Assembly: GCF_947503855.1 (NCBI RefSeq)
Contig: NZ_CANNFF010000008.1
Span: 1-64,000, forward strand
DNA: 64,000 nucleotides
From: an uncultured Polaribacter sp.
GTDB taxonomy: Bacteria > Bacteroidota > Bacteroidia > Flavobacteriales > Flavobacteriaceae
Reading direction: 5' to 3'
Below, one piece after another: positions 50,148-59,055 of the stretch. Positions within the stretch are counted from its first letter, which is position 1. Each line of letters opens with the position of its first letter. The translations under genes were made by a program, and so were the position numbers. The notes below the pieces were generated by a model. The model had not been told where the DNA came from, ran no database searches, and saw only the letters and a list, made by a program, of their open reading frames with translations.

Positions 50148-51155
50148 ATGCAAAAACCAAGAAGCTTTTTAGAAAAAACATATCTTTTTTTAAAAGGATT
50201 AGCAATGGGGGCTGCAAATAAAGTGCCAGGTGTATCTGGTGGCACAGTTTCTTTTGTTTTTGGTTTTTACGAAGAATTAATTTATTCTTTTAAAAAAATA
50301 AATTTAGTCGCTTTTAAACTATTGATCAATAGGCGTTATAAAAGTTTTTTTAAATATATAAATGCAGAATTTTTATTGTTGATTATGGGAGGTAGCATTT
50401 TTAGCTACTTTAGCATTTCTTTAGTGTTAGATTATTTTTTAGATAATTACGAGCTCTATGTTTGGAGCTGGTTTTTTGGGATGATTATTGGCTCCATATA
50501 TTACATAGGTAAAGACTTTGGAGAATGGAATAATACCAACATCATCTCATTAATCACTGGTGCAGTTATTGGTATTGGTATCAGTTTTTTAGAGCCAGCC
50601 AGAGAAAATGATAATCTTTGGTTTGTATTTGTTTGTGGTATTATCGGAGTTTCTGGCATGACATTACCAGGTTTGTCAGGTTCTTTTATCTTAATATTAT
50701 TAGGGAATTATGTGTTGTTATTGGTAGATTCTGTTAACGAATTACTTTACATAATGAGCAATTTGGTAATTGGTAATTTTGATATTTTACAAGAACCAGA
50801 AAAAATTAGATATCTAAAAATAATAAGTGTTTTTACAGCAGGCTCTCTGTTTGGTTTGGTTTCCATTAGTCATATTTTAGGCTATGTTTTAAAACGATAT
50901 CATAGCATTGTTACAGCTGTAATTATTGGTTTTATAACAGGTTCTTTAGGTATAGTTTGGCCTTGGAAAAAAGCTGTTTTTTTACAAAACAATAACACTC
51001 TTTTATTTGATAAAAAAGGTAATAAGATTGTAGAAAATTATAATAGATATTTACCAGACTTAACATCTGCAGAAACTTGGTATGCTGGTTTTTATATTAT
51101 TTTAGGAATTGTATTAATTTTAATTATAGACTTTTATGGACGAAAAAAGAAATAA
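50148..51155 (+). CDS. DUF368 membrane protein, second of the tandem pair
   Basis: A 335-residue paralogue of the preceding protein with GLAMGAANKVPGVSGGTVSF at the N-terminus and MTLPGLSGSFILILLGNYV in the middle. Identity to its neighbour looks high only around these signatures, so the duplication is not recent. The paired genes could form a heteromer or have different lipid carrier specificity. It starts directly after the first gene's stop and overlaps aroE by 20 bp. Confidence 0.9.
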   Translation: MQKPRSFLEKTYLFLKGLAMGAANKVPGVSGGTVSFVFGFYEELIYSFKKINLVAFKLLINRRYKSFFKYINAEFLLLIMGGSIFSYFSISLVLDYFLDNYELYVWSWFFGMIIGSIYYIGKDFGEWNNTNIISLITGAVIGIGISFLEPARENDNLWFVFVCGIIGVSGMTLPGLSGSFILILLGNYVLLLVDSVNELLYIMSNLVIGNFDILQEPEKIRYLKIISVFTAGSLFGLVSISHILGYVLKRYHSIVTAVIIGFITGSLGIVWPWKKAVFLQNNNTLLFDKKGNKIVENYNRYLPDLTSAETWYAGFYIILGIVLILIIDFYGRKKK

Positions 51156-51894
51156 AATATTTGGACTTTTAGGTAAAAACATATCCTATTCTTTTTCTAG
51201 AGGATATTTTTCAGATAAATTTAAAGATTTAGGTTTAGAAAACCATCACTATAAAAATTTTGATATTCCAGAAATTTCAGATTTTCCGTCTATCATTAAA
51301 AACGAAACATTTTTATCTGGAATGAATGTAACCATTCCTTACAAAGAAGCCGTAATTCCTTATTTACATAAATTAGATAAAACTGCCAAAAAAATAGGAG
51401 CCGTTAATACTATAAAAATTACAAAAAAAGGAAATTTAAAAGGTTATAATACAGATGTAGTTGGTTTTGAGCAATCTATTTTACCATTTATAAAAAAGCA
51501 CCATACACATGCATTAATTTTAGGTACAGGTGGCGCCTCTAAAGCCATTGCTTATGCATTAAAGAAAAATAATATCAAATACAAATTTGTTTCTAGAAAA
51601 CCTTCAAGTAAAAAAGAAATATCTTATGATGATTTATCTGAAAAAAAATTACATAAATATCAAATAATTATCAATTGTACGCCTTTAGGAACATCACCAA
51701 ATACTCATTTATGTCCTAATATTCCATATCAGTTTTTAACCAATCAATATTTATTATTCGATTTGGTTTATAATCCAGAGGTATCTACATTCTTATCTAA
51801 AGGATTAGCGCAAGGAGCTGCCATTAAAAATGGTTACCAAATGCTAGAACTACAAGCAGAAGAGTCTTGGAGGATATGGAATGAAACCAAATAA
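51136..51894 (+). CDS. aroE: Shikimate dehydrogenase
   Basis: A 252-residue NADP-dependent enzyme reducing 3-dehydroshikimate in aromatic amino-acid synthesis. The substrate-binding YSFSRGYF is near the N-terminus, with Lys/Asp catalytic residues in VTIPYKE and GYNTDVVGF. The Rossmann motif LGTGGASKAIAYAL follows, and the C-terminal NGYQMLELQAEESWRIW is typical. It starts inside the DUF368 gene, suggesting one transcript. Confidence 0.93.
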   Translation: MDEKRNKIFGLLGKNISYSFSRGYFSDKFKDLGLENHHYKNFDIPEISDFPSIIKNETFLSGMNVTIPYKEAVIPYLHKLDKTAKKIGAVNTIKITKKGNLKGYNTDVVGFEQSILPFIKKHHTHALILGTGGASKAIAYALKKNNIKYKFVSRKPSSKKEISYDDLSEKKLHKYQIIINCTPLGTSPNTHLCPNIPYQFLTNQYLLFDLVYNPEVSTFLSKGLAQGAAIKNGYQMLELQAEESWRIWNETK

Positions 51895-51992
51895 TTCAAA
51901 AACAAATAACTTTTTGTTAGTTTTATAAGTTGTCTGTATATTTATAGAATATAATAATAATGTATTATTAATCGAACTTAAACATTGTAGAT

Positions 51993-53942
51993 ATGTTAGA
52001 TCCTAAAGAAAACGTTGAAAAATCAACAAATAAGGCTGAAGAAATTACCAATAAACCTGCAAAAACAGAAGCGGTTACTGAGCCATCAGAAATCAATCAG
52101 GAAACAAAAGAACCGATCGTTAAAGTAACTGAAGAAGAACCTGTAGTACAAGCAGAAGATGAAAATTCTGAGGCTATAGATGAAGTAGAAAAATCGGTTG
52201 CAGAAAAAGCAGAAAACAACGAACCTAAAGAGGAGGAAGAAGCGGTAGTAGATTATTCTAAATTTACGCTTGAGGAATTGGTAACTACTTTAGAAAAAGT
52301 AATTTCTAACCATCCAGTTCAAAAAATTAAAAGCCAAGTAGAAGGTATTAAAAGTGAATTTAATACAAAGTTTGGTACAATGTTGGCAACTAAAAAGAAA
52401 GCTTTTTTAGAAGCGGGTGGTAATTCTATAGACTTTCAATTTTCTAGTCCCATAAAAACGACCTACAATAGTTTACTTTCTAAATATAAAAAAGAAAGAG
52501 ATGCTCATTATAAAGCATTAGAACAACAACTTAATGAAAATTTAGAAAAAAGATTAAACGTTATAGAAAGCTTAAAAAGTCTTATCGAAAATGCGAATCC
52601 AGATACGATGTATAAGGAGTTTAAAGAATTGCAAGATTCTTGGCGCGCAATAGGACCTGTTTCTAAAACGAGATATAATGATACTTGGAAAACCTATCAT
52701 CATCATGTAGAGCGTTTTTACGATTTACTTCACATGAGTAACGACTTTAGAGATTTAGACTTTAAAAATAATCTTGATGAAAAGCTTAAAATTATAGAAA
52801 AAGCAGAGGCTTTAGCAGAATTGACAGATATACAACAAGCCTTTAAAGAATTACAAGTTTTACATAAAACATGGAAAGAAGATGTTGGACCAGTGGCTAG
52901 AGAAATGAGAGAAGATATCTGGAAAAAATTTAGTGCTGCTACTAAAAAAATTCATGATAGACGTCATGACCATTACAGAGAAATGAAGTCTAAGTACCAA
53001 GATATTATTAAAGAAAAATTAGTAGTTATAGAAGCTATAGATGCCTATGATACTTCCAATAACAAAACGCATAAAGACTGGCAAAAAAGTATTAGAGAAA
53101 TAGAAGCGTTAAGACAAGAGTACTTTAAAGCTGGTAAACTGCCTTATGCTAAAAGTGAAGAGGTTTGGCAAAAATTTAAAGCTGCCACTAAAAAATTTAA
53201 TAGTGCAAAAAACCTTTTCTACAAGCAAGAAAAAAATGAGCAACAAGAAAACTTGCAAAAAAAGTTGGCGCTAATAGAAGTTGCAGAGTCTTTAAAAGAG
53301 AGTACAGATTGGGAAATGGCAACTAATGCTGTTAAGAAAATACAAGCAGATTGGAAAAAAATTGGGCATGTACCCAGAAAATTTTCTGATGATATTTGGA
53401 AAAAATTTAAAAATGCTTGCAACCATTATTTTGATAGATACCATGATCAAAAAAATGCAGTTAGTAAAGAGCAACAGACTGTAATAGACGCTAAAAAAGC
53501 ATTTTTAGAAACTTTAAAAGATAAAAAAGACCTTACAAAAGATAACGTTTTAGCAATTATAGAAGAGTGGAAAGACCTAGGAGCTTTACCAAGAAGCGTA
53601 AGGCATTTAGAAGGTAAGTTTAATAAACAAGTAGATAATATGTTAGAAAGTTTGTCTTTAGATAAACAAGAAGTTTCTATGTTAAAATTTACAAATGTTG
53701 TTGATAATTTAGCAGCTAATAACGATGTAAGAAAATTAGACTCAGAACAAATCTTTGTTAGAAAAAAAATAGACGAAATTGTTAGAGAAATACAACAGTT
53801 AGAAAACAATTTAGGTTTCTTTTCTAATGCGAAAGATGACAATCCACTTGTTTTAAATGTAAAAAACAAAGTGCAAGAATTTAAAGATGATTTAGCAATT
53901 TGGAAAGAAAAACTAAGTTATCTTAAAAATTTAGATTATTAA
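51993..53942 (+). CDS. DUF349 repeat protein
   Basis: A 649-residue cytoplasmic coiled-coil protein. An acidic, Glu-rich N-terminus (1-85) is followed by five or more DUF349 repeats, each with a W-x-x-I-G-P/H-V motif: SWRAIGPVSK, TWKEDVGPV, ADWKKIGHVPRKFSDDIWKK, EWKDLGALPRS and relatives. The family is scattered in bacteria; its function is not established. Stands alone, ended by a strong terminator. Confidence 0.88.
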   Translation: MLDPKENVEKSTNKAEEITNKPAKTEAVTEPSEINQETKEPIVKVTEEEPVVQAEDENSEAIDEVEKSVAEKAENNEPKEEEEAVVDYSKFTLEELVTTLEKVISNHPVQKIKSQVEGIKSEFNTKFGTMLATKKKAFLEAGGNSIDFQFSSPIKTTYNSLLSKYKKERDAHYKALEQQLNENLEKRLNVIESLKSLIENANPDTMYKEFKELQDSWRAIGPVSKTRYNDTWKTYHHHVERFYDLLHMSNDFRDLDFKNNLDEKLKIIEKAEALAELTDIQQAFKELQVLHKTWKEDVGPVAREMREDIWKKFSAATKKIHDRRHDHYREMKSKYQDIIKEKLVVIEAIDAYDTSNNKTHKDWQKSIREIEALRQEYFKAGKLPYAKSEEVWQKFKAATKKFNSAKNLFYKQEKNEQQENLQKKLALIEVAESLKESTDWEMATNAVKKIQADWKKIGHVPRKFSDDIWKKFKNACNHYFDRYHDQKNAVSKEQQTVIDAKKAFLETLKDKKDLTKDNVLAIIEEWKDLGALPRSVRHLEGKFNKQVDNMLESLSLDKQEVSMLKFTNVVDNLAANNDVRKLDSEQIFVRKKIDEIVREIQQLENNLGFFSNAKDDNPLVLNVKNKVQEFKDDLAIWKEKLSYLKNLDY

Positions 53943-53962
53943 ATTTTTCTAAACTTATAGAC

Positions 53963-53996
53963 AAAAAAACTCGAAGCTACAGCTTCGAGTTTTTTT
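53963..53996. terminator. Bidirectional terminator after the DUF349 gene
   Basis: Perfect stem AAAAAAACTCGAAGCT / AGCTTCGAGTTTTTTT with a 2-base loop, between convergent genes ending at 53942 and 54017. Confidence 0.9.
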
Positions 53997-54016
53997 ATAA
54001 ATATATTTTAATTTTC

Positions 54017-54790
54017 TTAAGAAAATAATTTGTCCATTTTAGCTTTTTCTTCTTCTGCTAAAGCAGCATCTACTAAAATACGACCACTATGCTCGTCTAT
54101 AGTAATTCTTTTTCTGTTAGCAATTTCTAACTGAACCTGTGGCGGAATTGTAAAGTAAGAACCCCCAGAAGCACCTCTTTCTATTGCAACTACTGCTAAG
54201 CCATTTTTTACTTTATTTCTAATTCTAGAATATGCAGAAAATAAATGGTTGTCTAAAGATTGAGAAAATTCTTCAGATTTTTCAGCTAACAATTTTTCTT
54301 CTTTTTCAGTCTCTTTTAAAATAGCGTCTAATTCTGCTTTTTTATGAGCTAAATGTTGTTCTTGTTTAGCTAATTTTTCTTTAGTAGCGTCAATTACTTC
54401 GTGTTTTTGAGCAATTTTGGCTTTGTACTCGTTAATTCTTTTTTCTGCCAATTGAATTTCTAAATCTTGGAATTCAATTTCTTTAGATAAAGAGTCAAAT
54501 TCTCTGTTATTTCTAACATTTTTTTGTTGCTCTTCGTATTTTGCCATCAATGCTTTAGAATCTTCAATAGCTTGTTTTTTATTGTTGATTTCGGTTTCTA
54601 AGTTAGCAGCATCTTCTGTTAAGTTTGAAATTCGCGTATTTAAACCGGCAACTTCATCCTCTAAATCTTCTACTTCTAAGGGTAGTTCACCTCTAACATT
54701 TCTAATTTCGTCAATTCTAGAGTCTATTAATTGTAAGTCATACAATGCTCTTAATTTTTGTTCAACTGAAATTTCTTTCTTCTTTGCCAT
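54017..54790 (-). CDS. Coiled-coil protein related to C4 zinc-ribbon (CT398-like) proteins, cysteines lost
   Basis: A 257-residue protein: a long antiparallel coiled coil (about residues 5-190, heptads rich in Glu/Lys) followed by a small C-terminal domain. In homologues that domain binds zinc by two CxxC pairs, as in CxGC and CENCGRIL. Here the equivalent positions read GASGGSYF and DEHSGRIL, so all four Cys are gone while the IPPQ and GRIL landmarks remain. Start 54790 fits the family. It lies 2 bp after the Nif3-like gene, a conserved pairing. Function unknown. Confidence 0.85.
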   Translation of the reverse strand: MAKKKEISVEQKLRALYDLQLIDSRIDEIRNVRGELPLEVEDLEDEVAGLNTRISNLTEDAANLETEINNKKQAIEDSKALMAKYEEQQKNVRNNREFDSLSKEIEFQDLEIQLAEKRINEYKAKIAQKHEVIDATKEKLAKQEQHLAHKKAELDAILKETEKEEKLLAEKSEEFSQSLDNHLFSAYSRIRNKVKNGLAVVAIERGASGGSYFTIPPQVQLEIANRKRITIDEHSGRILVDAALAEEEKAKMDKLFS

Positions 54791-54792
54791 GT

Positions 54793-55887
54793 TTATATGT
54801 AATAAATTGGATTTGTACTTTTTTCTGATAAAATGATTGCAAAATTACTAAATTTTTTTGTAAGATAATCAACCAAAAGGTTTTTTGTAAACTGTTCGCT
54901 CTCATAATGCCCAATATCTGCCAATAAAATACTTTTTTCGGCTTTAAAAAACTCATGATATTTAAAATCAGCACTCACATAGGCATCTGCACCCGCTTTT
55001 TTTGCATTCGGAATAGCAAAACTACCAGCGCCACCTAAAACTGCTATTTTTTTAATTTTTTTGTTTAGTAATTCAGAATGTCTTACACAGTCGGTTTTCA
55101 TTTCTCGTTTTAAAAATAGTAAAAATTCTTTTTCACTCATTTCTTGTTCAAGTTCACCAAGCATGCCCATTCCAATATTTTGATGTACATTTTCTGTGGT
55201 AGTAATCTCGTAGGCAATTTCTTCATAAGGATGAGCTTTTTGCAAGGCTTTTAAAATTGCATTTTCGTGCTGGCTTTCAAAAGTTATGGAAACTTGAGTT
55301 TCTTTTTCTGTATGTAATTTCCCTTTTTCACCTAAAACTGGTTTCGAATTTTCATTGCCTCTAAAAGTTCCGTCACCTTTGATGTTAAATGAACATTGGT
55401 CGTAATTCCCAATATTTCCAGCACCAGCATTGAAAAGTGAATCCCTTAACTTTTTGGCATCATTAGAAGGTACATAGGTGGTTAGTTTTTTTATAATTCC
55501 CTTTTTAGGAATTAAAACCTTTGTATTGGTTAGCCCTAAAACTTCACATATTTTTGCTGAAACACCGTTTTTAGAATTGTCTAAAGCTGTATGTGTTGCG
55601 TAAATAGCGATGTCGTTTTTTATGGCTTTTAAAACTACACGCTCTACATAAGAATTTCCATTTAGTTTTTTTAAACCACCAAAAATTATTGGATGAAAAC
55701 TAACAATTAAATTGCATTTTTTAGCAATAGCTTCATTTACAGTTGCTTCTAAAGTGTCTAAAGTTACTAATACACCAGTAACTTGGGCGTTATAATTACC
55801 CACCAATAAACCTACATTATCAAAATCTTCTGCATACTGTAAAGGCGCTAATTTTTCTATGTAATTTGTAATGTCTCTAACAATCAT
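54793..55887 (-). CDS. Nif3-like dinuclear metal-centre protein
   Basis: A 364-residue Nif3/DUF34 protein of the long type, with a central inserted PII-like domain (about residues 130-230) as in YqfO. Metal ligands are visible in SFHPIIF and THTALDNSKNG in the first half and in DIGHYESEQF near the C-terminus. The reaction is unsettled; homologues have been linked to GTP cyclohydrolase-like activity. Coupled to the downstream coiled-coil gene (2-bp gap). Confidence 0.92.
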   Translation of the reverse strand: MIVRDITNYIEKLAPLQYAEDFDNVGLLVGNYNAQVTGVLVTLDTLEATVNEAIAKKCNLIVSFHPIIFGGLKKLNGNSYVERVVLKAIKNDIAIYATHTALDNSKNGVSAKICEVLGLTNTKVLIPKKGIIKKLTTYVPSNDAKKLRDSLFNAGAGNIGNYDQCSFNIKGDGTFRGNENSKPVLGEKGKLHTEKETQVSITFESQHENAILKALQKAHPYEEIAYEITTTENVHQNIGMGMLGELEQEMSEKEFLLFLKREMKTDCVRHSELLNKKIKKIAVLGGAGSFAIPNAKKAGADAYVSADFKYHEFFKAEKSILLADIGHYESEQFTKNLLVDYLTKKFSNFAIILSEKSTNPIYYI

Positions 55888-55906
55888 TTCTGTAATTTTC
55901 GAATAC

Positions 55907-55914
55907 CAAAGTTA
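55907..55914 (-). promoter_or_regulatory. -7 element of the Nif3-like gene
   Basis: Minus-strand TAACTTTG lies 19 nt before the Nif3 ATG. In the same 52-bp gap TATTTTTA (55927-55934) lies 5 nt before the divergent lpxK ATG, so the two promoters are back to back. Confidence 0.5.
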
Positions 55915-55939
55915 ACATTTTTAATGTATTTTTACCCAG

Positions 55940-56965
55940 ATGAAAGTAATTAGATTTTTATTGTTTCCTTTTGCAGTTTTGTACGATTTTGTAACTAGAA
56001 TTAGAAACTTATTTTTTGACAAAGGTATTTTAAAACAAACTTCTTTTAAAATCCCTGTAATTGTTATAGGTAATTTAAGTGTGGGAGGCACAGGTAAAAC
56101 ACCACAAACAGAATATTTAATACGGTTATTAAAAGATACTTACAAAACAGCTGTTTTAAGTAGAGGTTATGGTAGAAAAACAAAAGGGTATATCCATTTA
56201 AGCAATAAACATTCTGCAAATGAAGTAGGTGATGAACCATTGCAATATTATAAAAAATTTAGAAATATTAATGTTGCTGTTGATGAAAATAGGGTAGAAG
56301 GAATTCAATATTTGTTAGCACAAAATAAGCCAGAATTGGTTTTATTAGACGATGCTTATCAACATAGAAAAGTAAAAGGGAGTTTTTATATTTTACTTAC
56401 AAAATACAGCGATTTATTTACGGATGATTACCTATTACCAACAGGAAGTCTTAGAGAAAGTAGCAAAGGAGCAAAAAGAGCCAATGTTATTTTAGTAACA
56501 AAATGTCCAGAAAATTTATTGGAAAAAGAGCAAAAGGTAATCAAACAAAAAATTTCAAAATTTAATAAAAGTGTATTTTTTACAAGCATCACATATGCAA
56601 ATACTATTAAAGGATTTTATAATTTTAATTTAGAAACTTTAAAGGAATATAGTGTTTTGTTAATTACAGGGATTGCCAACTCAAAACCTTTAACTAGTTT
56701 TTTAAAACAGCATCAAATAACGATACAACATTTAAAATATAGAGATCATCATAATTTTACAGATATAGAAATTGTAGATATTATAACCAAATTTAGAGAA
56801 GATACAGCTTCTAAAAAACTAATTTTAACTACAGAAAAAGATTATGTTCGATTATCATCAAGCATCGAAGAACTCTCTTATTTGCCTATAAAAACAAGTT
56901 TTTTACAAAATCAGCATAAAGAGTTTGATCATCTGATTTATAAACATGTGAAAGAATTTAATTAA
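55940..56965 (+). CDS. lpxK: Tetraacyldisaccharide 4'-kinase
   Basis: A 341-residue membrane-associated kinase adding the 4'-phosphate to lipid A precursor. The N-terminal hydrophobic helix is followed by the Walker A motif GNLSVGGTGKTPQTEYLI near residue 45 and LSRGYGRKTKGY, with the DDAYQHRKVKG block near 140. Typical length. It is a single gene between two divergent/convergent units; its promoter faces that of the Nif3-like gene. Confidence 0.93.
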   Translation: MKVIRFLLFPFAVLYDFVTRIRNLFFDKGILKQTSFKIPVIVIGNLSVGGTGKTPQTEYLIRLLKDTYKTAVLSRGYGRKTKGYIHLSNKHSANEVGDEPLQYYKKFRNINVAVDENRVEGIQYLLAQNKPELVLLDDAYQHRKVKGSFYILLTKYSDLFTDDYLLPTGSLRESSKGAKRANVILVTKCPENLLEKEQKVIKQKISKFNKSVFFTSITYANTIKGFYNFNLETLKEYSVLLITGIANSKPLTSFLKQHQITIQHLKYRDHHNFTDIEIVDIITKFREDTASKKLILTTEKDYVRLSSSIEELSYLPIKTSFLQNQHKEFDHLIYKHVKEFN

Positions 56966-56976
56966 TGTAAATTTTT

Positions 56977-57876
56977 TTATAATGTATTGTTAAATAGCGA
57001 TTTAATGATACCGTCAGAAAGCCCAATTTTTGGCACATAAATTTTTCTAGCTCCACTCCATTTCATAGCAGAAAGATAAATTTTAGTTGCAGGAATAATA
57101 ACATCTGCTCTATCTGGGTTTAAGCTAAGTTCAGAAATTCTATCTTCATAGCTCATGTTTTTTAAAAACTGATATTGAGCATTCAGATAAATAAAAGAAA
57201 TAGGTTTACCTTCTGTTCTACCAGACATTTTAAAGAGTTTGTTAATATTTCCTCCAGAACCAATTAGAGATACTTTTTTTAAGTCTTTGGTGTTTTTCTT
57301 AATCCATTTTTCTACGTTGGCAAAAATTTCTTTGTTTACAGATTTTTTGTTGTTTAATAAACGTACTGTACCCATTTTAAAAGATTTAGAGGTGGTAATT
57401 TTTCCTTTAGAAAAAATAGTAAACTCTGTGCTACCACCACCAACATCAACATATAAATAAGAATTGTCTCCTTCTATTAAGGTATTTAAATCTGTAGAAG
57501 ATATAATTGCAGCTTCTTCTTTACCACCAATAACATCTATTTTTACCCCAGTTTCTTCAAAGATTTTGGCAACCACTTCATCTCCATTTTTAGATTCTCT
57601 CATAGCAGAAGTTGCACAAGCTTTGTATTTTTCTACTCCATGTACATTCATTAATAGTTTAAATGCTTCCATGGCGTTTATCATTCGGGTAATATTACTA
57701 TCACTAATAATGGCATTGCCAACAAAAGCATCTGCACCTAAACGAATGGGTACACGAACTAAAGATGATTTTTTAAATTGAGGTTCTTTGTCTTCTGCTA
57801 CAATTACGTTTGAAATTAATAATCTAACGGCATTAGAACCAATATCTATTGCAGCATATTTTTTTATTTCTAACAA
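56977..57876 (-). CDS. Exopolyphosphatase/pppGpp phosphohydrolase (Ppx/GppA) family
   Basis: A 299-residue ASKHA-fold protein covering the two-lobed core only. AAIDIGSNAVRLLIS is the first phosphate motif, YVDVGGGSTEFTIF the second, and LIGSGGNINKLF the third; YVPKIGLSDGIIKSLF closes it. The C-terminal HD domain of longer Ppx proteins is absent, as usual in this short class. It degrades polyphosphate or pppGpp. It lies 6 bp downstream of the SixA-type phosphatase gene, so the two are cotranscribed. Confidence 0.92.
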   Translation of the reverse strand: MLEIKKYAAIDIGSNAVRLLISNVIVAEDKEPQFKKSSLVRVPIRLGADAFVGNAIISDSNITRMINAMEAFKLLMNVHGVEKYKACATSAMRESKNGDEVVAKIFEETGVKIDVIGGKEEAAIISSTDLNTLIEGDNSYLYVDVGGGSTEFTIFSKGKITTSKSFKMGTVRLLNNKKSVNKEIFANVEKWIKKNTKDLKKVSLIGSGGNINKLFKMSGRTEGKPISFIYLNAQYQFLKNMSYEDRISELSLNPDRADVIIPATKIYLSAMKWSGARKIYVPKIGLSDGIIKSLFNNTL

Positions 57877-57882
57877 AATATT

Positions 57883-58371
57883 TTATTTATGATTTTTAGG
57901 AAATTCTATTAAAACAGTTTTTCCTTTTCGAATGTTTTTCCAGTGTTTTTCTTTAAATTGGATACCAATTACTCCACAAGTGGTAACGTGTGCAATAGGT
58001 TTGTCTCCAAATTTGTTTACAAAAGTATTGATACCGTGATCGTGACTAAATATAATTGCAGAGTTAAAGCCATCATCTAAAGCATTTACTGTTTTTACTA
58101 AATAACCATCGCTAAAACTATACAATTGTTTTTTTATTTGAAGATTTGCATGAGGAAAACCAAATCTTTCGCAAAAAATTACAGCAGTATGTAAAGCTCT
58201 ATTAGCGCTACTGGTAATAAAAGCGTCTGGTCTTATAATTTTTTTAGATAAATACTTAGATATTAAATGCGCATCTTTAATCCCTCTTTTTTTTAAAGGT
58301 CTATCTATATCATCAATACCTTTGTAGGTCCAAGATGATTTTGCGTGCCTAACTATATAGAGTGTTTTCAT
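57883..58371 (-). CDS. SixA-like histidine phosphatase
   Basis: A 162-residue protein of the histidine phosphatase superfamily: RHG-type motif LYIVRHAKSSW at the N-terminus with the phosphorylated His, and a second His in FSHDHGINTFV. It resembles SixA, which dephosphorylates phosphohistidine proteins. The target here is unknown. Cotranscribed with the Ppx/GppA gene. Confidence 0.88.
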   Translation of the reverse strand: MKTLYIVRHAKSSWTYKGIDDIDRPLKKRGIKDAHLISKYLSKKIIRPDAFITSSANRALHTAVIFCERFGFPHANLQIKKQLYSFSDGYLVKTVNALDDGFNSAIIFSHDHGINTFVNKFGDKPIAHVTTCGVIGIQFKEKHWKNIRKGKTVLIEFPKNHK

Positions 58372-58407
58372 TTAATTTTTGGTTGTAAATAGGTAAATAT
58401 AAAAAAA

Positions 58408-59055
58408 TTAAGGTGCTAATCTTTCTAGTTTCCAAGAAAAATCTTCTTGCAAAGTATATAAAATTCTATCATGTAACCTGTTAGGTCTCCCTTGCCAAAA
58501 CTCTATAGAAGTTGGTTTTGTTAAGTAGCCTCCCCAATGTTTTGGTCTTGGTATTTCTTTACCTTCAAACTTTTTTTCTAAGGATGATAAGTTTTCTTCT
58601 AATGCTTCTCTAGAGCTAACAACACTACTTTGGTTAGATGCCCAAGCACCTAATTTACTTCCATCTGGTCTAGATTCAAAATAACCATCAGATAAATTTT
58701 CTGCTAATTTTTCTGCTTTCCCTTTGATAATAATTTGTTGTTCTAAAGCTGGCCAGAAGAAAGATAAACAAATATTGTTATTTTCTTGAATTGCAGTCCC
58801 TTTTTCCGAAGAATAATTGGTGTAAAAAACAAAACCCTCCCAAGTAATTTTTTTTAATAAAACCACTCTACTTTTTGGGTATCCATCTTTGCCAATTGTG
58901 GCAATTGTCATAGCATTGGTTTCTTCTACTGTTTCAGATTCGTCTGCGTTTCTAAACCAAGTTTGAAACAATTCCATTGGATTTTCTGGACAGTTACCTT
59001 CTAGAAGTTCTTGTTTTTCGTATGATTTTCTGTAGTTGCTTAAATCTTTAGGCAT
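58408..59055 (-). CDS. pdxH: Pyridoxamine 5'-phosphate oxidase
   Basis: A 215-residue FMN enzyme making pyridoxal 5'-phosphate. Family blocks: MTIATIGKDGYPKSRVVLLK (FMN binding), FVFYTNYSSEKGTAI, SFFWPALEQQIIIKGKAEKL, and the C-terminal signature PTSIEFWQGRPNRLHDRILY. Its start overlaps the end of the sodium symporter gene by 8 bp, so it is the second gene of that unit. Confidence 0.97.
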   Translation of the reverse strand: MPKDLSNYRKSYEKQELLEGNCPENPMELFQTWFRNADESETVEETNAMTIATIGKDGYPKSRVVLLKKITWEGFVFYTNYSSEKGTAIQENNNICLSFFWPALEQQIIIKGKAEKLAENLSDGYFESRPDGSKLGAWASNQSSVVSSREALEENLSSLEKKFEGKEIPRPKHWGGYLTKPTSIEFWQGRPNRLHDRILYTLQEDFSWKLERLAP

